Source of the DNA: Cytophagaceae bacterium
Lineage (GTDB): Bacteria; Bacteroidota; Bacteroidia; Cytophagales; Spirosomataceae
Direction of reading: 5' to 3'
Assembly (NCBI GenBank): GCA_947494535.1
Contig: CANLVU010000010.1
Location: forward strand, 1 to 37,813
Length of the DNA stretch: 37,813 bases
Part shown: positions 24,718 to 33,195 of the stretch, in pieces
How positions within the stretch are numbered: the stretch's first letter is position 1
Layout of the letters: the number at the start of each line of letters is the position of its first letter
Position numbers and translations under genes: made by a program
Notes under the pieces: generated by a model
Seen by the model: only the letters and a program-made list of their open reading frames with translations
The model's database searches: none
Told to the model about the DNA's origin: nothing

Positions 24718-25209
24718 ATGGCAGAGGATTTAGTAAAAATAGACGGAACCCGCGAAGAAAAATACGCGTCATTATATCCCCAAATTCAATCACTCCTAGC
24801 GGGTGAAACAGATAAATACGCGAACCTAGCAAATATTGCGGCGGCAGTTCACGAGGTGTTTGGTTTTTTCTGGGTGGGGTTCTACTTAACGAAAGAAAAT
24901 CAATTAGTCTTAGGGCCATTCCAAGGTCCTGTCGCTTGCACGAGAATTCCATTTCACAAGGGAGTTTGCGGCCATGCGTATACCACAAAAGAAACGGTAT
25001 TAGTACCTGACGTGGAAGCATTCCCGGGCCACATTGCCTGCGCATCAGCGTCGAAATCGGAGATCGTATTGCCTGCGATTGTGAATGGGGAGGTCGTACT
25101 TGTTTTCGATCTAGATTCAGATCAATTAGCGGACTTTTCTGAAGTGGATCAGCAAGGACTAAAGAAAATAATCGGATTAATTGAGGAGTCTTGGACTACG
25201 TGGTCTTAA
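24718..25209 (+). CDS. msrC: Free methionine-R-sulfoxide reductase
   Basis: A 163-residue single GAF-domain enzyme that reduces free Met-R-sulfoxide. The three redox cysteines are C74, C84 and C108; their spacing (10 and 24) is the same as in the characterised E. coli and yeast fRMsr proteins. The fold markers FWVGFYL and FQGPVACTRIP also match. Cytoplasmic, with electrons normally from thioredoxin. It is the last gene of the Fe-S/lipid operon, 1 bp after the unknown protein. The stop is shared with psd (TTAA). Confidence 0.95.
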   Translation: MAEDLVKIDGTREEKYASLYPQIQSLLAGETDKYANLANIAAAVHEVFGFFWVGFYLTKENQLVLGPFQGPVACTRIPFHKGVCGHAYTTKETVLVPDVEAFPGHIACASASKSEIVLPAIVNGEVVLVFDLDSDQLADFSEVDQQGLKKIIGLIEESWTTWS

Positions 25210-25865
25210 GCTAATTTCGCGATCACCGTTTCGCCACCTACTGGTTTGTCATCTAGATTAACACAGATTTCTGCGTCGAGTGGCAAGTAGATATCGATGC
25301 GACTACCGAATTTAATGAAGCCAAATTCCGTCCCCTGCACGACCGCATCCCCTTCTTTTGCATACCAGCAAATACGTTTCGCTAAAGCCCCTGCAATTTG
25401 ACGGAATAATACCTCCGTGCCATTTTCATGCTTTACTACGTAGGTTGTACGCTCGTTTTCAGTACTCGATTTAGGATGCCAAGCGACTAAAAATTTGCCT
25501 GGGTGGTATTTAAAATACGACACGATTCCAGAGATTGGATTGAAGTTAATGTGCACATTGATAGGTGACATAAAGATCGAAATCTGGCGGCGCGGTCCTT
25601 TGAAATATTCGGTTTCGACGGTTTCCTCGATAACCACTACTTTACCATCAGCCGGAGCGATGATATGTTTAGGGTTAAGTTCGGTGTGACGCTTGGGAAC
25701 ACGAAAAAATTGTAAGATAATCAGGAAGAACAAGGAAGTGATGACAACGATAGCCTCTCTTAAATAAACATTTTCAGGGAAGAAATTAGCAACCAGGCCA
25801 TTAATAACTAATACGATTAGTAATGAAGTGAATAATAGGGTCCGTCCTTCTCTGTGTAATGTCAT
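25206..25865 (-). CDS. psd: Phosphatidylserine decarboxylase proenzyme, short type
   Basis: A 219-residue proenzyme making phosphatidylethanolamine. Two N-terminal hydrophobic segments (about 8-28 and 36-54) anchor it. APADGKVV, then PINVHINFNP, then FGSRIDIYLP are the conserved motifs. The self-cleavage site that yields the pyruvoyl group lies at G187-S188. This is the small form lacking the extra N-terminal region of E. coli Psd. Divergent from the kelch-like gene and convergent with msrC. Confidence 0.93.
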   Translation of the reverse strand: MTLHREGRTLLFTSLLIVLVINGLVANFFPENVYLREAIVVITSLFFLIILQFFRVPKRHTELNPKHIIAPADGKVVVIEETVETEYFKGPRRQISIFMSPINVHINFNPISGIVSYFKYHPGKFLVAWHPKSSTENERTTYVVKHENGTEVLFRQIAGALAKRICWYAKEGDAVVQGTEFGFIKFGSRIDIYLPLDAEICVNLDDKPVGGETVIAKLA

Positions 25866-25885
25866 GCGTTGAATGCTAAATAACC

Positions 25886-25914
25886 TTGTTAATTTACAAA
25901 ATTAGTTATTTTTG
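25886..25914 (+). promoter_or_regulatory. Promoter of the kelch-like gene
   Basis: TTG at 25886-25888, 18 bp spacer, TATTTTTG at 25907-25914. The expected transcription start is just before the ATG at 25934, which supports that start rather than the ORF-track ATG at 25886 (inside the promoter). Confidence 0.65.
25897..25904 (-). promoter_or_regulatory. Candidate -7 box for psd
   Basis: The minus strand reads TAATTTTG, an exact TAnnTTTG match, 31 bp before the psd ATG. It overlaps the spacer of the opposite-strand promoter, so the two transcription units may compete for polymerase. Confidence 0.45.
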
Positions 25915-25933
25915 GGGACGCAACCACAATTCC

Positions 25934-27355
25934 ATGCTAAAAAAAGCGAGTCTGTTCCTCTTCTTGTTTATTCAAATCGCTTACAATGGGCTTGGACAGT
26001 TTATTAAATGGCAAGAGGATCACTCAGTAAATTATTTACGCTTAAACCTCATTACGCGTGAAATTGATCGCTTTAATCTGGCCACAGAATGGGTGAAATT
26101 AGATACCATTAAGTCCGAAAATGTGGATTTCCGTGAAATTCTTCCTACCGCTGAGGGTATTCATGAATTTCGGATTAATCAAACTTCCACCTACTATTTA
26201 ACGATTCATTGTACAGGGCAAGTATATCTATTAGATAAATCTAAATGGACCTTAAAGCGTATAGATCATACTTTTTTTCGTGGAGCTAATTGTAAGAGTA
26301 GTGTGTTTATGCGGGGAGAGGATATTTATTCCTTTGGTGGCTATGGCTTCTGGAGATCAACGAATATCATTACTAAATATGATTTCATTGCCAAAGAATG
26401 GTTAAGTATAGCCGCAGAAGGAGACATGCCTGAGTCAATATTCGATGGAATGGCAGGGTATTCATCTAAAAAAGATCGTTTTGTTCTTTTGAGCACCGTA
26501 AATATGAACGATACGGAAAAGAAGACCGCTTTTAATCGTGATTATGGTATTTATGAGTATGATTTTTTTAACCAAAAATTCACGCGAACCGGAGAAATTA
26601 AGTTACCGATTGTTTTGAATTTTCTGGATTCAAAAGAAACGAAACCCTTTGTATTTAATGGCCGGTATTTTATTATCTCCGATAAACCGAACAAAGAATT
26701 TGCCTATGATACCATGTTTTTCATTGATGTGGAGGATAATTATAAGGTCTACCAATGGAAAAATCCACACCGTATTTACCTAAATGCGCAACAACAGGGG
26801 GATGCCACAGAATCTTACATGCATGTAAGTGGGGATTCCCTTATTTGGTCGAATAATTTAGTAAAAGCTTCACTAGATGAGCCTGGATATACGGTAGCCT
26901 CCTTGCAAACTTTATTAAATGAATCAGAATACATTGGTACGTTGGATGAAGGAACCTGGGTTGAGAAGTTTTCTATTTTGGGTGGGATTACTTTAGGAGT
27001 TATGTTAATCATTTTTATTTTCATTGTTTACAATCGATATCAACTGAATAAGTTAAATAAGTCGATTCGATTAATGCTGGGAGCAAATGAGCGTTTATTT
27101 TTAGATTTTTTGATCTTGAATTACGATCAAGGATTCGTGAATGGTCATCAAATCATTGCTTTTTTTGGCAAACACAAAAGTTCTCCTGAATCTCAAAGGC
27201 AGTTCAGGGCTAAATTAATAGAGAACTTTACCAAAACCCTGGGTTTGATTTTTGCTGATCTGGAAATTTTAGATATTCAATTAGATGAACGGGATCAACG
27301 TATGTTTACGTACCGTTTGCAATCAGAAATCTACAAAAAGCTTAAAAGTCTCTAA
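25934..27355 (+). CDS. Kelch-like periplasmic propeller with one TM helix and cytoplasmic tail
   Basis: About 473 residues from the ATG before LKKASLFL. A signal peptide ends near GLGQF. The long exported part has kelch-like features: YSFGGYGFWRSTNIITKYDF resembles a kelch blade, followed by YSSKKDRFVLLS. One transmembrane helix (around residues 345-365, TLGVMLIIFIFIV) leads into about 108 cytoplasmic residues, helical, with SPESQRQFRAKLIENF that could be a divergent winged helix (uncertain). The layout suggests a one-component membrane signal protein, but I cannot name a family. It is convergent with the lipoprotein gene, sharing CTAA. Confidence 0.65.
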   Translation: MLKKASLFLFLFIQIAYNGLGQFIKWQEDHSVNYLRLNLITREIDRFNLATEWVKLDTIKSENVDFREILPTAEGIHEFRINQTSTYYLTIHCTGQVYLLDKSKWTLKRIDHTFFRGANCKSSVFMRGEDIYSFGGYGFWRSTNIITKYDFIAKEWLSIAAEGDMPESIFDGMAGYSSKKDRFVLLSTVNMNDTEKKTAFNRDYGIYEYDFFNQKFTRTGEIKLPIVLNFLDSKETKPFVFNGRYFIISDKPNKEFAYDTMFFIDVEDNYKVYQWKNPHRIYLNAQQQGDATESYMHVSGDSLIWSNNLVKASLDEPGYTVASLQTLLNESEYIGTLDEGTWVEKFSILGGITLGVMLIIFIFIVYNRYQLNKLNKSIRLMLGANERLFLDFLILNYDQGFVNGHQIIAFFGKHKSSPESQRQFRAKLIENFTKTLGLIFADLEILDIQLDERDQRMFTYRLQSEIYKKLKSL

Positions 27356-27897
27356 TCTTTAAAGATGATGATCGGGTCTGTTTCAATCGTATTGCTTTGA
27401 TTGAATGCGTTATCTCTGATGAAAATTTTGAACTTTAAGGTATCGTTCTTCTCTGTAAACTGCGGGCTATAACCCTTATAAAAGGCATAGACAAATTGTG
27501 TGGAATAGTCGATGCTACCCTCAACAGGTCCCGATTTTTGATTAGGCTTAAAGTTGAAATTCATCAAACCGCCTAGCGCAGGAGTGAATGTAATGGGAAT
27601 AAATACTCCATTCTTCTGTAGTAAAATGGCTACCTCAAAATTGCGAAAATCCTTGTATTTAACGTCGGATTTTAGTTGAGATTCCGTTAATCCTAAATCA
27701 CCTTCAGCGTCTTGAAAATTAATACTCATAATAACCGAATCGATTTTCGTCGTTCCGCCAAAACCATCATTACTCGTTTTTGTAATCTTCTGAATGGACT
27801 TAAATGAAATTGCTGGCGTAGAGCTAAAGCTAGGTTCTTGTACACAAGCTCCTATACTCAATAAAATAAGGGTTACAACTCCGGCTAATTTTCGCAT
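27352..27897 (-). CDS. Predicted lipoprotein, unknown
   Basis: A 181-residue exported protein: signal peptide with lipobox LSIGAC and Cys18, then a beta-rich domain. The stretch INFQDAEGDLGL resembles the D-EGD calcium-type or cadherin-like loops seen in many Bacteroidota lipoproteins. The C-terminus FIRDNAFNQSNTIETDPI is similar in style. No function can be given. It stands alone, in a 4-base overlap with the kelch-like gene, and is divergent from the LuxE-like gene 70 bp away. Confidence 0.7.
   Translation of the reverse strand: MRKLAGVVTLILLSIGACVQEPSFSSTPAISFKSIQKITKTSNDGFGGTTKIDSVIMSINFQDAEGDLGLTESQLKSDVKYKDFRNFEVAILLQKNGVFIPITFTPALGGLMNFNFKPNQKSGPVEGSIDYSTQFVYAFYKGYSPQFTEKNDTLKFKIFIRDNAFNQSNTIETDPIIIFKD
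27355..27366. terminator. Small palindrome at the kelch-like/lipoprotein convergence
   Basis: ATCTTTAAAGAT, a perfect 12-base palindrome touching the shared CTAA stop. It has no loop of its own, so a hairpin would need to open the centre; only a weak terminator or binding-site candidate. Confidence 0.25.
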
Positions 27898-27938
27898 TGA
27901 TTCATTCGAATTTCGACAGTAAAGTTAATGATTTGCGT

Positions 27939-27946
27939 TAATTTTG
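27939..27946 (+). promoter_or_regulatory. Candidate -7 box for the LuxE-like gene
   Basis: TAATTTTG, an exact TAnnTTTG match, 22 bp before the ATG at 27968. No clear -33 TTTG at the usual distance. Confidence 0.45.
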
Positions 27947-27967
27947 TGCTACATCAGGTAAAATCAA

Positions 27968-29008
27968 ATGGATCAAGCGATCGCACAAGAAAGGGAGAGT
28001 TTAAAAAGGCGGGTCTTGCAAATGCAGGAATCCGAATTTGAGGCGCTGGCTTTGGACGTGTTTCGTTTTCAGGCTGCATATAATCCACTTTATCAGCAGT
28101 ATGTGCAAATGTCAGGTGTCTCGCCGGAAAAGGTGGAGCATTGGACGTTGATTCCTTATTTACCCATTGAATTATTTAAAAGTCACCTGATTTTAACGGG
28201 TTCGCAGCCCGTCTTATTCTCTTTTGAAAGCTCCGGAACGACGGGTCAAATCCCCTCCAAACACCCCGTTTGTGATCCCGGATTCTATCAAGAAATTTCG
28301 AAAATTGCCTTTGAGCGCGAGTATGGACCATTGAGCGATTACCATATTTTTGCTTTGTTGCCCTCGTATTTAGAGCGCTCTACTTCCTCGTTGGTATTCA
28401 TGATGGATCATTTCATCAAGGCTTCAGGCTCTGAGTTGTCTGGCTTTTATTTGAATCAATACGCTTCTTTAGTGCAAGCTATGCGTGATGCCTTAGCAAC
28501 AGACAAGAAGGTCTGGCTGATGGGCGTCACCTTTGGGTTGTTAGATTTAGTGGATTCAGGTATCGATTTGTCTTTCTTGAAAGAGCACCAGGATCGTTTG
28601 ATTGTGATGGAGACGGGTGGGATGAAAGGTCGCCGCGAGGAGTGGATTCGCGATAAAGTGCATGCCTATTTGCAAGAGAAAATGGGACTTGATTCGATCG
28701 CCTCTGAGTATGGAATGACCGAGTTATTTTCGCAAGGTTATGCGAAATCTCAAGGGATATTTACTCCGGCTTATACGATGCGGGTTTGTTTAAGGGAGGT
28801 CAGCGATCCGTTTGCTTTAGTGACTCAGCCGCATAAAACGGGGGGGATAAAAGTGGCGGATTTGGGAAACATCGATTCCTGTTCCTTTATTGAAACTAGA
28901 GATTTAGGGTCATTAGAAGACGATGGAATCCGATTTAAAGTATTAGGCCGCTTCGATAATTCTGAGATGCGCGGCTGCAGCCTGATGGTCTTAGGGATGG
29001 GGAACTAA
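27968..29008 (+). CDS. LuxE-domain acyl-protein synthetase-like protein
   Basis: A 346-residue member of the LuxE (PF04443) branch of the adenylate-forming superfamily. FESSGTTG at about 86-93 is the phosphate-binding loop that grips ATP, and EYGMTELFSQGY near residue 238 is the equivalent of the conserved YGxTE motif. LuxE proper activates and transfers fatty acids for bioluminescence, but no lux genes are here and stand-alone LuxE-like proteins are common in Bacteroidota. The probable reaction is activation of a carboxylic acid as an acyl adenylate; substrate unknown. Its 3' end overlaps moaE by 18 bp on the other strand. Confidence 0.83.
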   Translation: MDQAIAQERESLKRRVLQMQESEFEALALDVFRFQAAYNPLYQQYVQMSGVSPEKVEHWTLIPYLPIELFKSHLILTGSQPVLFSFESSGTTGQIPSKHPVCDPGFYQEISKIAFEREYGPLSDYHIFALLPSYLERSTSSLVFMMDHFIKASGSELSGFYLNQYASLVQAMRDALATDKKVWLMGVTFGLLDLVDSGIDLSFLKEHQDRLIVMETGGMKGRREEWIRDKVHAYLQEKMGLDSIASEYGMTELFSQGYAKSQGIFTPAYTMRVCLREVSDPFALVTQPHKTGGIKVADLGNIDSCSFIETRDLGSLEDDGIRFKVLGRFDNSEMRGCSLMVLGMGN

Positions 29009-29410
29009 CCAGGAAGAGCCGTCCTCATAGAATTCATTTTTCCAAATAGGTACTTCTTTTTTCAAGGTATCAATCAACCACTCACAGGCTTTGAATGCTT
29101 CTGCTCGGTGTACGGAAGTCACCCCGATAAGCACGGCAATGTCCCCGATTTCCAATGGTCCCGTTCTGTGAACTAAAGCTATTCGCTCGATGGGCCATTT
29201 TTTAGAAGCTTGATCGCACAATAATTCGATTTGTTTCAAAGCCATAGGAGGGTAGGCATCCATCGTCAATGCTTTGACGTCTTTTCCCTGATTTTTATTT
29301 CTGATGGTTCCAATAAATAGACAAATGCCTCCGGCTACCGGATCCTGTAAAAATTGGTAGTAGGGGTCGATCGAAATTGCTTCGGCGCTTAAGTCGATTT
29401 TGTGAATCAT
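28991..29410 (-). CDS. moaE: Molybdopterin synthase catalytic subunit
   Basis: A 139-residue MoaE, which with thiocarboxylated MoaD converts precursor Z to molybdopterin. Conserved blocks are GGICLFIGTIRNKNQGK near residue 27, the dimer and active-site segment HRTGPLEIGD, HRAEAFKACEWLID, and KKEVPIWKNE with the catalytic lysines. No other moa/mog/mod gene is in the window. It overlaps folA by four bases (ATGA) downstream of it, an odd but probably chance partnership, and runs 18 bp into the LuxE-like gene. Confidence 0.94.
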   Translation of the reverse strand: MIHKIDLSAEAISIDPYYQFLQDPVAGGICLFIGTIRNKNQGKDVKALTMDAYPPMALKQIELLCDQASKKWPIERIALVHRTGPLEIGDIAVLIGVTSVHRAEAFKACEWLIDTLKKEVPIWKNEFYEDGSSWLVPHP

Positions 29411-29895
29411 TTTCGGCTGTAAGTCAAATAGCTGTATTGGTAGGTATTTTTCTCATCGGTTACGCCCCGTTCTTTTTCGGTAACGGTCCATTGATCCGCT
29501 GAAATTTCTGGAAAAAAGGCATCGCCCTCGAAAATGTCGTGCAATTGTGTGACCAAAATTTGGTCTGCCACAGCTAATGATAAGGCATAAATTTCAGCAC
29601 CTCCTACGATGAAAATATCTTCGCGACTTAATGATTTAGCCTTCAAGATGGCTTCTTCGATGGAATTCGTGCAAACCACACCTTCGATCTGTAAGCCAGG
29701 TGTGCGAGAAATGACGATGGTCGTTCGATTAGGTAGCGGCTTGCCTATGGAGTCATAGGTCTTGCGCCCCATAATAATTACGTGACCCGTGGTTAAGGCC
29801 TTGAATCTTTTTAGATCCGCCGGCAAATGCCAAATCAGTTCATTGTTTTTTCCAATGACCCGGTTTTCATCAAAAGCAACGAGTATTTTTATCAC
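29407..29895 (-). CDS. folA: Dihydrofolate reductase
   Basis: A 162-residue DHFR reducing dihydrofolate to tetrahydrofolate with NADPH. The N-terminal VIGKNNELIWHLPADL holds the Trp and acidic active-site residues (Trp-His-Leu-Pro-x-Asp), GRKTYDSIGKPLPNR is the NADPH site, and FIVGGAEIY is the conserved glycine loop near residue 95. Normal length. It heads a two-gene unit with moaE; a minus-strand -7 box lies 19 bp upstream. It is divergent from carB. Confidence 0.96.
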   Translation of the reverse strand: MIKILVAFDENRVIGKNNELIWHLPADLKRFKALTTGHVIIMGRKTYDSIGKPLPNRTTIVISRTPGLQIEGVVCTNSIEEAILKAKSLSREDIFIVGGAEIYALSLAVADQILVTQLHDIFEGDAFFPEISADQWTVTEKERGVTDEKNTYQYSYLTYSRK

Positions 29896-29914
29896 GATTT
29901 CTACAATTTGTTGT

Positions 29915-29922
29915 CAAAAATA
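29915..29922 (-). promoter_or_regulatory. Candidate -7 box for folA-moaE
   Basis: The minus strand reads TATTTTTG, an exact match to TAnnTTTG, ending 19 bp before the folA ATG. No -33 TTTG at the usual distance. Confidence 0.5.
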
Positions 29923-29970
29923 AGGGAATTTTTGGGTTCTGCCTCACCTATACAAAAGTCTCTTTTTTAT

Positions 29971-30001
29971 TTTGCAAATCGACCCTAAAACGCTAACTTT
30001 G
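29971..30001 (+). promoter_or_regulatory. Promoter of carB
   Basis: TTTG (29971-29974), 19 bp spacer, TAACTTTG (29994-30001): a textbook Bacteroidota promoter. It gives a 5' leader of about 60 bases before the GTG start, in which I see no attenuator hairpin. Confidence 0.82.
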
Positions 30002-30070
30002 CACAATTTTGGAGCTTAACCAAAAGCACTAAAAAAGACATATACATTCAGCATTTAATTTATACCCCCT

Positions 30071-32905
30071 GTGCCTAAAGATTCCTCGATTAAATCCGTC
30101 CTAATTATTGGTTCTGGTCCCATTGTGATCGGTCAAGCTTGTGAATTTGATTATGCTGGTTCCCAAGCCGCCCGTTCTTTACGGGAAGAAGGTATTGAGG
30201 TGATCTTGATTAACTCAAATCCGGCGACAATCATGACCGATCCGATCAATGCGGATCATGTTTATTTGAAGCCTTTAGAGAAAGCATCGATCATACATAT
30301 TTTAGAAAATCACCAAGTAGATGCGGTTTTACCCACCATGGGAGGTCAAACTGCCTTGAACCTAGCGATTGACTGTGATGCGGCCGGGATTTGGGAAAAA
30401 TATGGTGTTCGAATCATCGGTGTAGATATCAAAGCCATTGAAACGACGGAAGATCGCGAGAAATTCCGTTTGAAGATGATTGAAATCGGGGTAGGTGTAT
30501 GTAAAGGTCGTACGGCTCGTTCGTTCCTGGAAGGAAAAGAGATTGCACAAGAAACAGGATTCCCGCTAGTGATTCGCCCATCATTTACCTTAGGCGGAAC
30601 GGGTGGAGGTTTCGTGCACGATCCGAAAGATTTTGATGCAGCTTTGAACAAAGGTTTGCACGCTTCTCCTACCCATGAGGTGTTAGTAGAGCAATCCATC
30701 ATGGGTTGGCAAGAATACGAATTAGAACTCTTACGCGATAATTTAGGGAACGTAATTATTATCTGTTCGATCGAAAACTTCGATCCGATGGGTATTCATA
30801 CGGGGGATTCGATTACCGTGGCGCCAGCGATGACGCTTCCAGATACGATCTACCAGCGCATGCGCGACATGGCTATCAAGATGATGAACGCCATTGGTCA
30901 GTTTTCAGGGGGATGTAACGTACAGTTCTCTTTGAACCCAGAGACAGATGAGATTATCGCGATTGAGGTTAATCCTCGGGTATCTCGTTCTTCGGCTTTG
31001 GCCTCTAAAGCAACCGGATATCCGATTGCAAAGATCGCTGCGAAAATGGCGATTGGTTATAATTTAGATGAGTTAACGAATGCGATTACGGGAACGACGT
31101 CAGCTTATTTCGAGCCGGCCTTAGACTACGTGATTGTGAAAGTGCCGCGTTGGAATTTTGACAAATTCAAAGGCGCAGATCGCACCTTAGGATTGCAAAT
31201 GAAATCGGTGGGTGAAACGATGGGTATCGGCCGTAATTTCCAAGAAGCCTTGCAAAAAGCGTGTCAATCGTTAGAGATCAAGCGTAACGGGATGGGTGCA
31301 GATGGAAAAGAATTACGCGATCAAGATGCCATTTTATACTCCTTAGCGAATCCATCTTGGAACCGTTTATTCCACATTTACGATGCCTTTAAAATGGGCA
31401 TTTCCTTCAAAACGATTCAGCAATTAACGAAGATCAACAAATGGTTCTTGAACCAAATCGAAGATCTAGTGCGCGTGGAAAAAGAGATGGAGAAATTCTC
31501 GATCCACAACATCCCGACGATTTTATTAGAAGAAGCGAAGCACAAAGGTTTTGCAGATCGCCAAATCGCCCACACCTTACGTTGCCTAGAATCAGAGGTA
31601 TACGACAAGCGTAATGCGGTAGGCATCAAGCGTATTTACAAATGTGTAGATACCTGTGCGGCAGAGTTTGAAGCGAAGACACCGTATTACTACTCGACTT
31701 TTGGACAAGAAGGAGCTTCTGCTGTTTTAGATAATGAATCCGTTTCTTCGACGAAGAAAAAGGTAGTCGTTTTAGGTTCAGGTCCTAACCGCATCGGACA
31801 AGGAATTGAGTTTGACTACTCATGTGTACACGGCGTTTTGGCCGCGAAGGAAGCAGGTTATGAGACGATTATGATCAACTCGAATCCAGAGACAGTTTCG
31901 ACTGACTTTGACATCGCAGATAAATTATACTTCGAACCCGTATTCTGGGAGCACGTATACGATATCATCCAACACGAAAAACCGGAGGGCGTAATCGTTC
32001 AGTTAGGGGGCCAGACAGCCTTGAAATTAGCTGAGAAACTCTCGAAATACGGCATCAAAATCTTAGGGACTTCCTTCGAAGCCTTGGATTTAGCAGAAGA
32101 CCGTGGTGCGTTCTCGAGTTTATTAAAAGACTTAAATATTCCATATCCTAGATTTGGGGTATGTGAGGATGCAGACAATGCTGCGGCTTTAGGTCGTGAA
32201 TTAGGTTATCCATTGCTTGTGCGCCCATCATATGTATTGGGAGGTCAATCGATGAAAATCGTGATCAACGAACAAGAATTAGAGCAACACGTAGTGGATA
32301 TCTTACGCGATATCCCAGGTAATAAAATTTTATTAGATCACTTCTTAGAAAACGCGATCGAGGCGGAGGCAGATGCCATCTGTGACGGAGAAGACGTTTA
32401 TATTATCGGATTGATGGAGCACATCGAGCCGGCGGGTATCCACTCTGGGGATTCGCACTCGGTTTTACCTCCATTCGATTTATCGGATCATGTGATCAAG
32501 CAAATCGAAGATCACACGCGAAAAATTGCCGTGGCATTGAAGACCAAAGGTCTATTGAACATCCAGTTCGCCGTAAAAGACGAAGTGGTGTACATCATCG
32601 AAGCGAATCCTCGCGCCTCTCGTACCGTTCCCTTCATTTGCAAGGCTTACCAAGAGCCTTACGTGAATTACGCAACGAAGGTGATGTTAGGAGATAAAAA
32701 AGTAAAAGATTTTAATTTCAAACCAGTGAAAAAAGGTTTCGCGATCAAAATCCCGGTATTCTCCTTCTCTAAATTCCCGAATGTAAACATGGAATTAGGG
32801 CCAGAAATGAAGTCGACGGGTGAGGCAATCTATTTCATTGATGATTTGAAGGACGATTTCTTCCGCAAAGTATATGGTGAACGAAATTTATATCTAAGTA
32901 GATAA
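30071..32905 (+). CDS. carB: Carbamoyl-phosphate synthase large subunit, short form
   Basis: A 944-residue CarB making carbamoyl phosphate for arginine and pyrimidines. The two homologous halves begin with LIIGSGPIVIGQACEFDY (near residue 11) and VVLGSGPNRIGQGIEFDY (near 568), each followed by an ATP-grasp domain (FTLGGTGGG and YVLGGQSM loops). The protein stops soon after GPEMKSTGE. Full-length CarB such as that of E. coli continues about 130 residues with the methylglyoxal-synthase-like domain that binds ornithine, UMP and IMP; that domain is missing here. The following DNA encodes a different gene, so this is a real end. The start is GTG. Confidence 0.95.
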   Translation: MPKDSSIKSVLIIGSGPIVIGQACEFDYAGSQAARSLREEGIEVILINSNPATIMTDPINADHVYLKPLEKASIIHILENHQVDAVLPTMGGQTALNLAIDCDAAGIWEKYGVRIIGVDIKAIETTEDREKFRLKMIEIGVGVCKGRTARSFLEGKEIAQETGFPLVIRPSFTLGGTGGGFVHDPKDFDAALNKGLHASPTHEVLVEQSIMGWQEYELELLRDNLGNVIIICSIENFDPMGIHTGDSITVAPAMTLPDTIYQRMRDMAIKMMNAIGQFSGGCNVQFSLNPETDEIIAIEVNPRVSRSSALASKATGYPIAKIAAKMAIGYNLDELTNAITGTTSAYFEPALDYVIVKVPRWNFDKFKGADRTLGLQMKSVGETMGIGRNFQEALQKACQSLEIKRNGMGADGKELRDQDAILYSLANPSWNRLFHIYDAFKMGISFKTIQQLTKINKWFLNQIEDLVRVEKEMEKFSIHNIPTILLEEAKHKGFADRQIAHTLRCLESEVYDKRNAVGIKRIYKCVDTCAAEFEAKTPYYYSTFGQEGASAVLDNESVSSTKKKVVVLGSGPNRIGQGIEFDYSCVHGVLAAKEAGYETIMINSNPETVSTDFDIADKLYFEPVFWEHVYDIIQHEKPEGVIVQLGGQTALKLAEKLSKYGIKILGTSFEALDLAEDRGAFSSLLKDLNIPYPRFGVCEDADNAAALGRELGYPLLVRPSYVLGGQSMKIVINEQELEQHVVDILRDIPGNKILLDHFLENAIEAEADAICDGEDVYIIGLMEHIEPAGIHSGDSHSVLPPFDLSDHVIKQIEDHTRKIAVALKTKGLLNIQFAVKDEVVYIIEANPRASRTVPFICKAYQEPYVNYATKVMLGDKKVKDFNFKPVKKGFAIKIPVFSFSKFPNVNMELGPEMKSTGEAIYFIDDLKDDFFRKVYGERNLYLSR

Positions 32906-32906
32906 G

Positions 32907-33161
32907 ATGCTTAAAATAATTGCAATCATCTTGGTTATGATTTATGTGGTTATACCGCTACTTCGTTTTTTAATGAAGGGCTATGTAATCACGCAAGTGC
33001 ACAAAAAGATGTCAGAGCAGGATATTCGCTCGAAGCAAGCTTCGAAGGCGCGCACCCGCAAAGAAGGAAGCATAGATGTTGACTTCGTGCCACCCTCTAA
33101 ATCAAAGACTAAGCCTGCAGACGAGGATGATTATGTTCCCTACGAGGAAATTAAGGAATAA
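32907..33161 (+). CDS. DUF4834 family small membrane protein
   Basis: An 84-residue protein with an N-terminal transmembrane helix (about residues 3-22), then a basic stretch with many K and R and an acidic tail DEDDYVPYEEIKE. This fits DUF4834, a small Bacteroidota-only family of unknown function. It starts 1 bp after the carB stop and is surely cotranscribed. The cytoplasmic tail is low-complexity, so a scaffold-like or membrane-associated role is conceivable but unproven. Confidence 0.72.
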   Translation: MLKIIAIILVMIYVVIPLLRFLMKGYVITQVHKKMSEQDIRSKQASKARTRKEGSIDVDFVPPSKSKTKPADEDDYVPYEEIKE

Positions 33162-33195
33162 TAAGTTGCACCGCGCACAGGTAAATTATTTTCTT

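Noticed and set aside
25206-25209. Terminator between msrC and psd
   Set aside because: Only the short CTTAAG palindrome and a weak GACTACGTGGTC element are there; neither makes a credible hairpin with a T-run.
27968-29008. A bioluminescence operon
   Set aside because: Only a LuxE-type domain is present; there is no luciferase (luxAB) or reductase (luxC) or transferase (luxD).
30071-32905. carB truncated by frameshift
   Set aside because: The DNA after the stop encodes the DUF4834 protein in a clean frame 1 bp later, with no MGS-like remnant in another frame.
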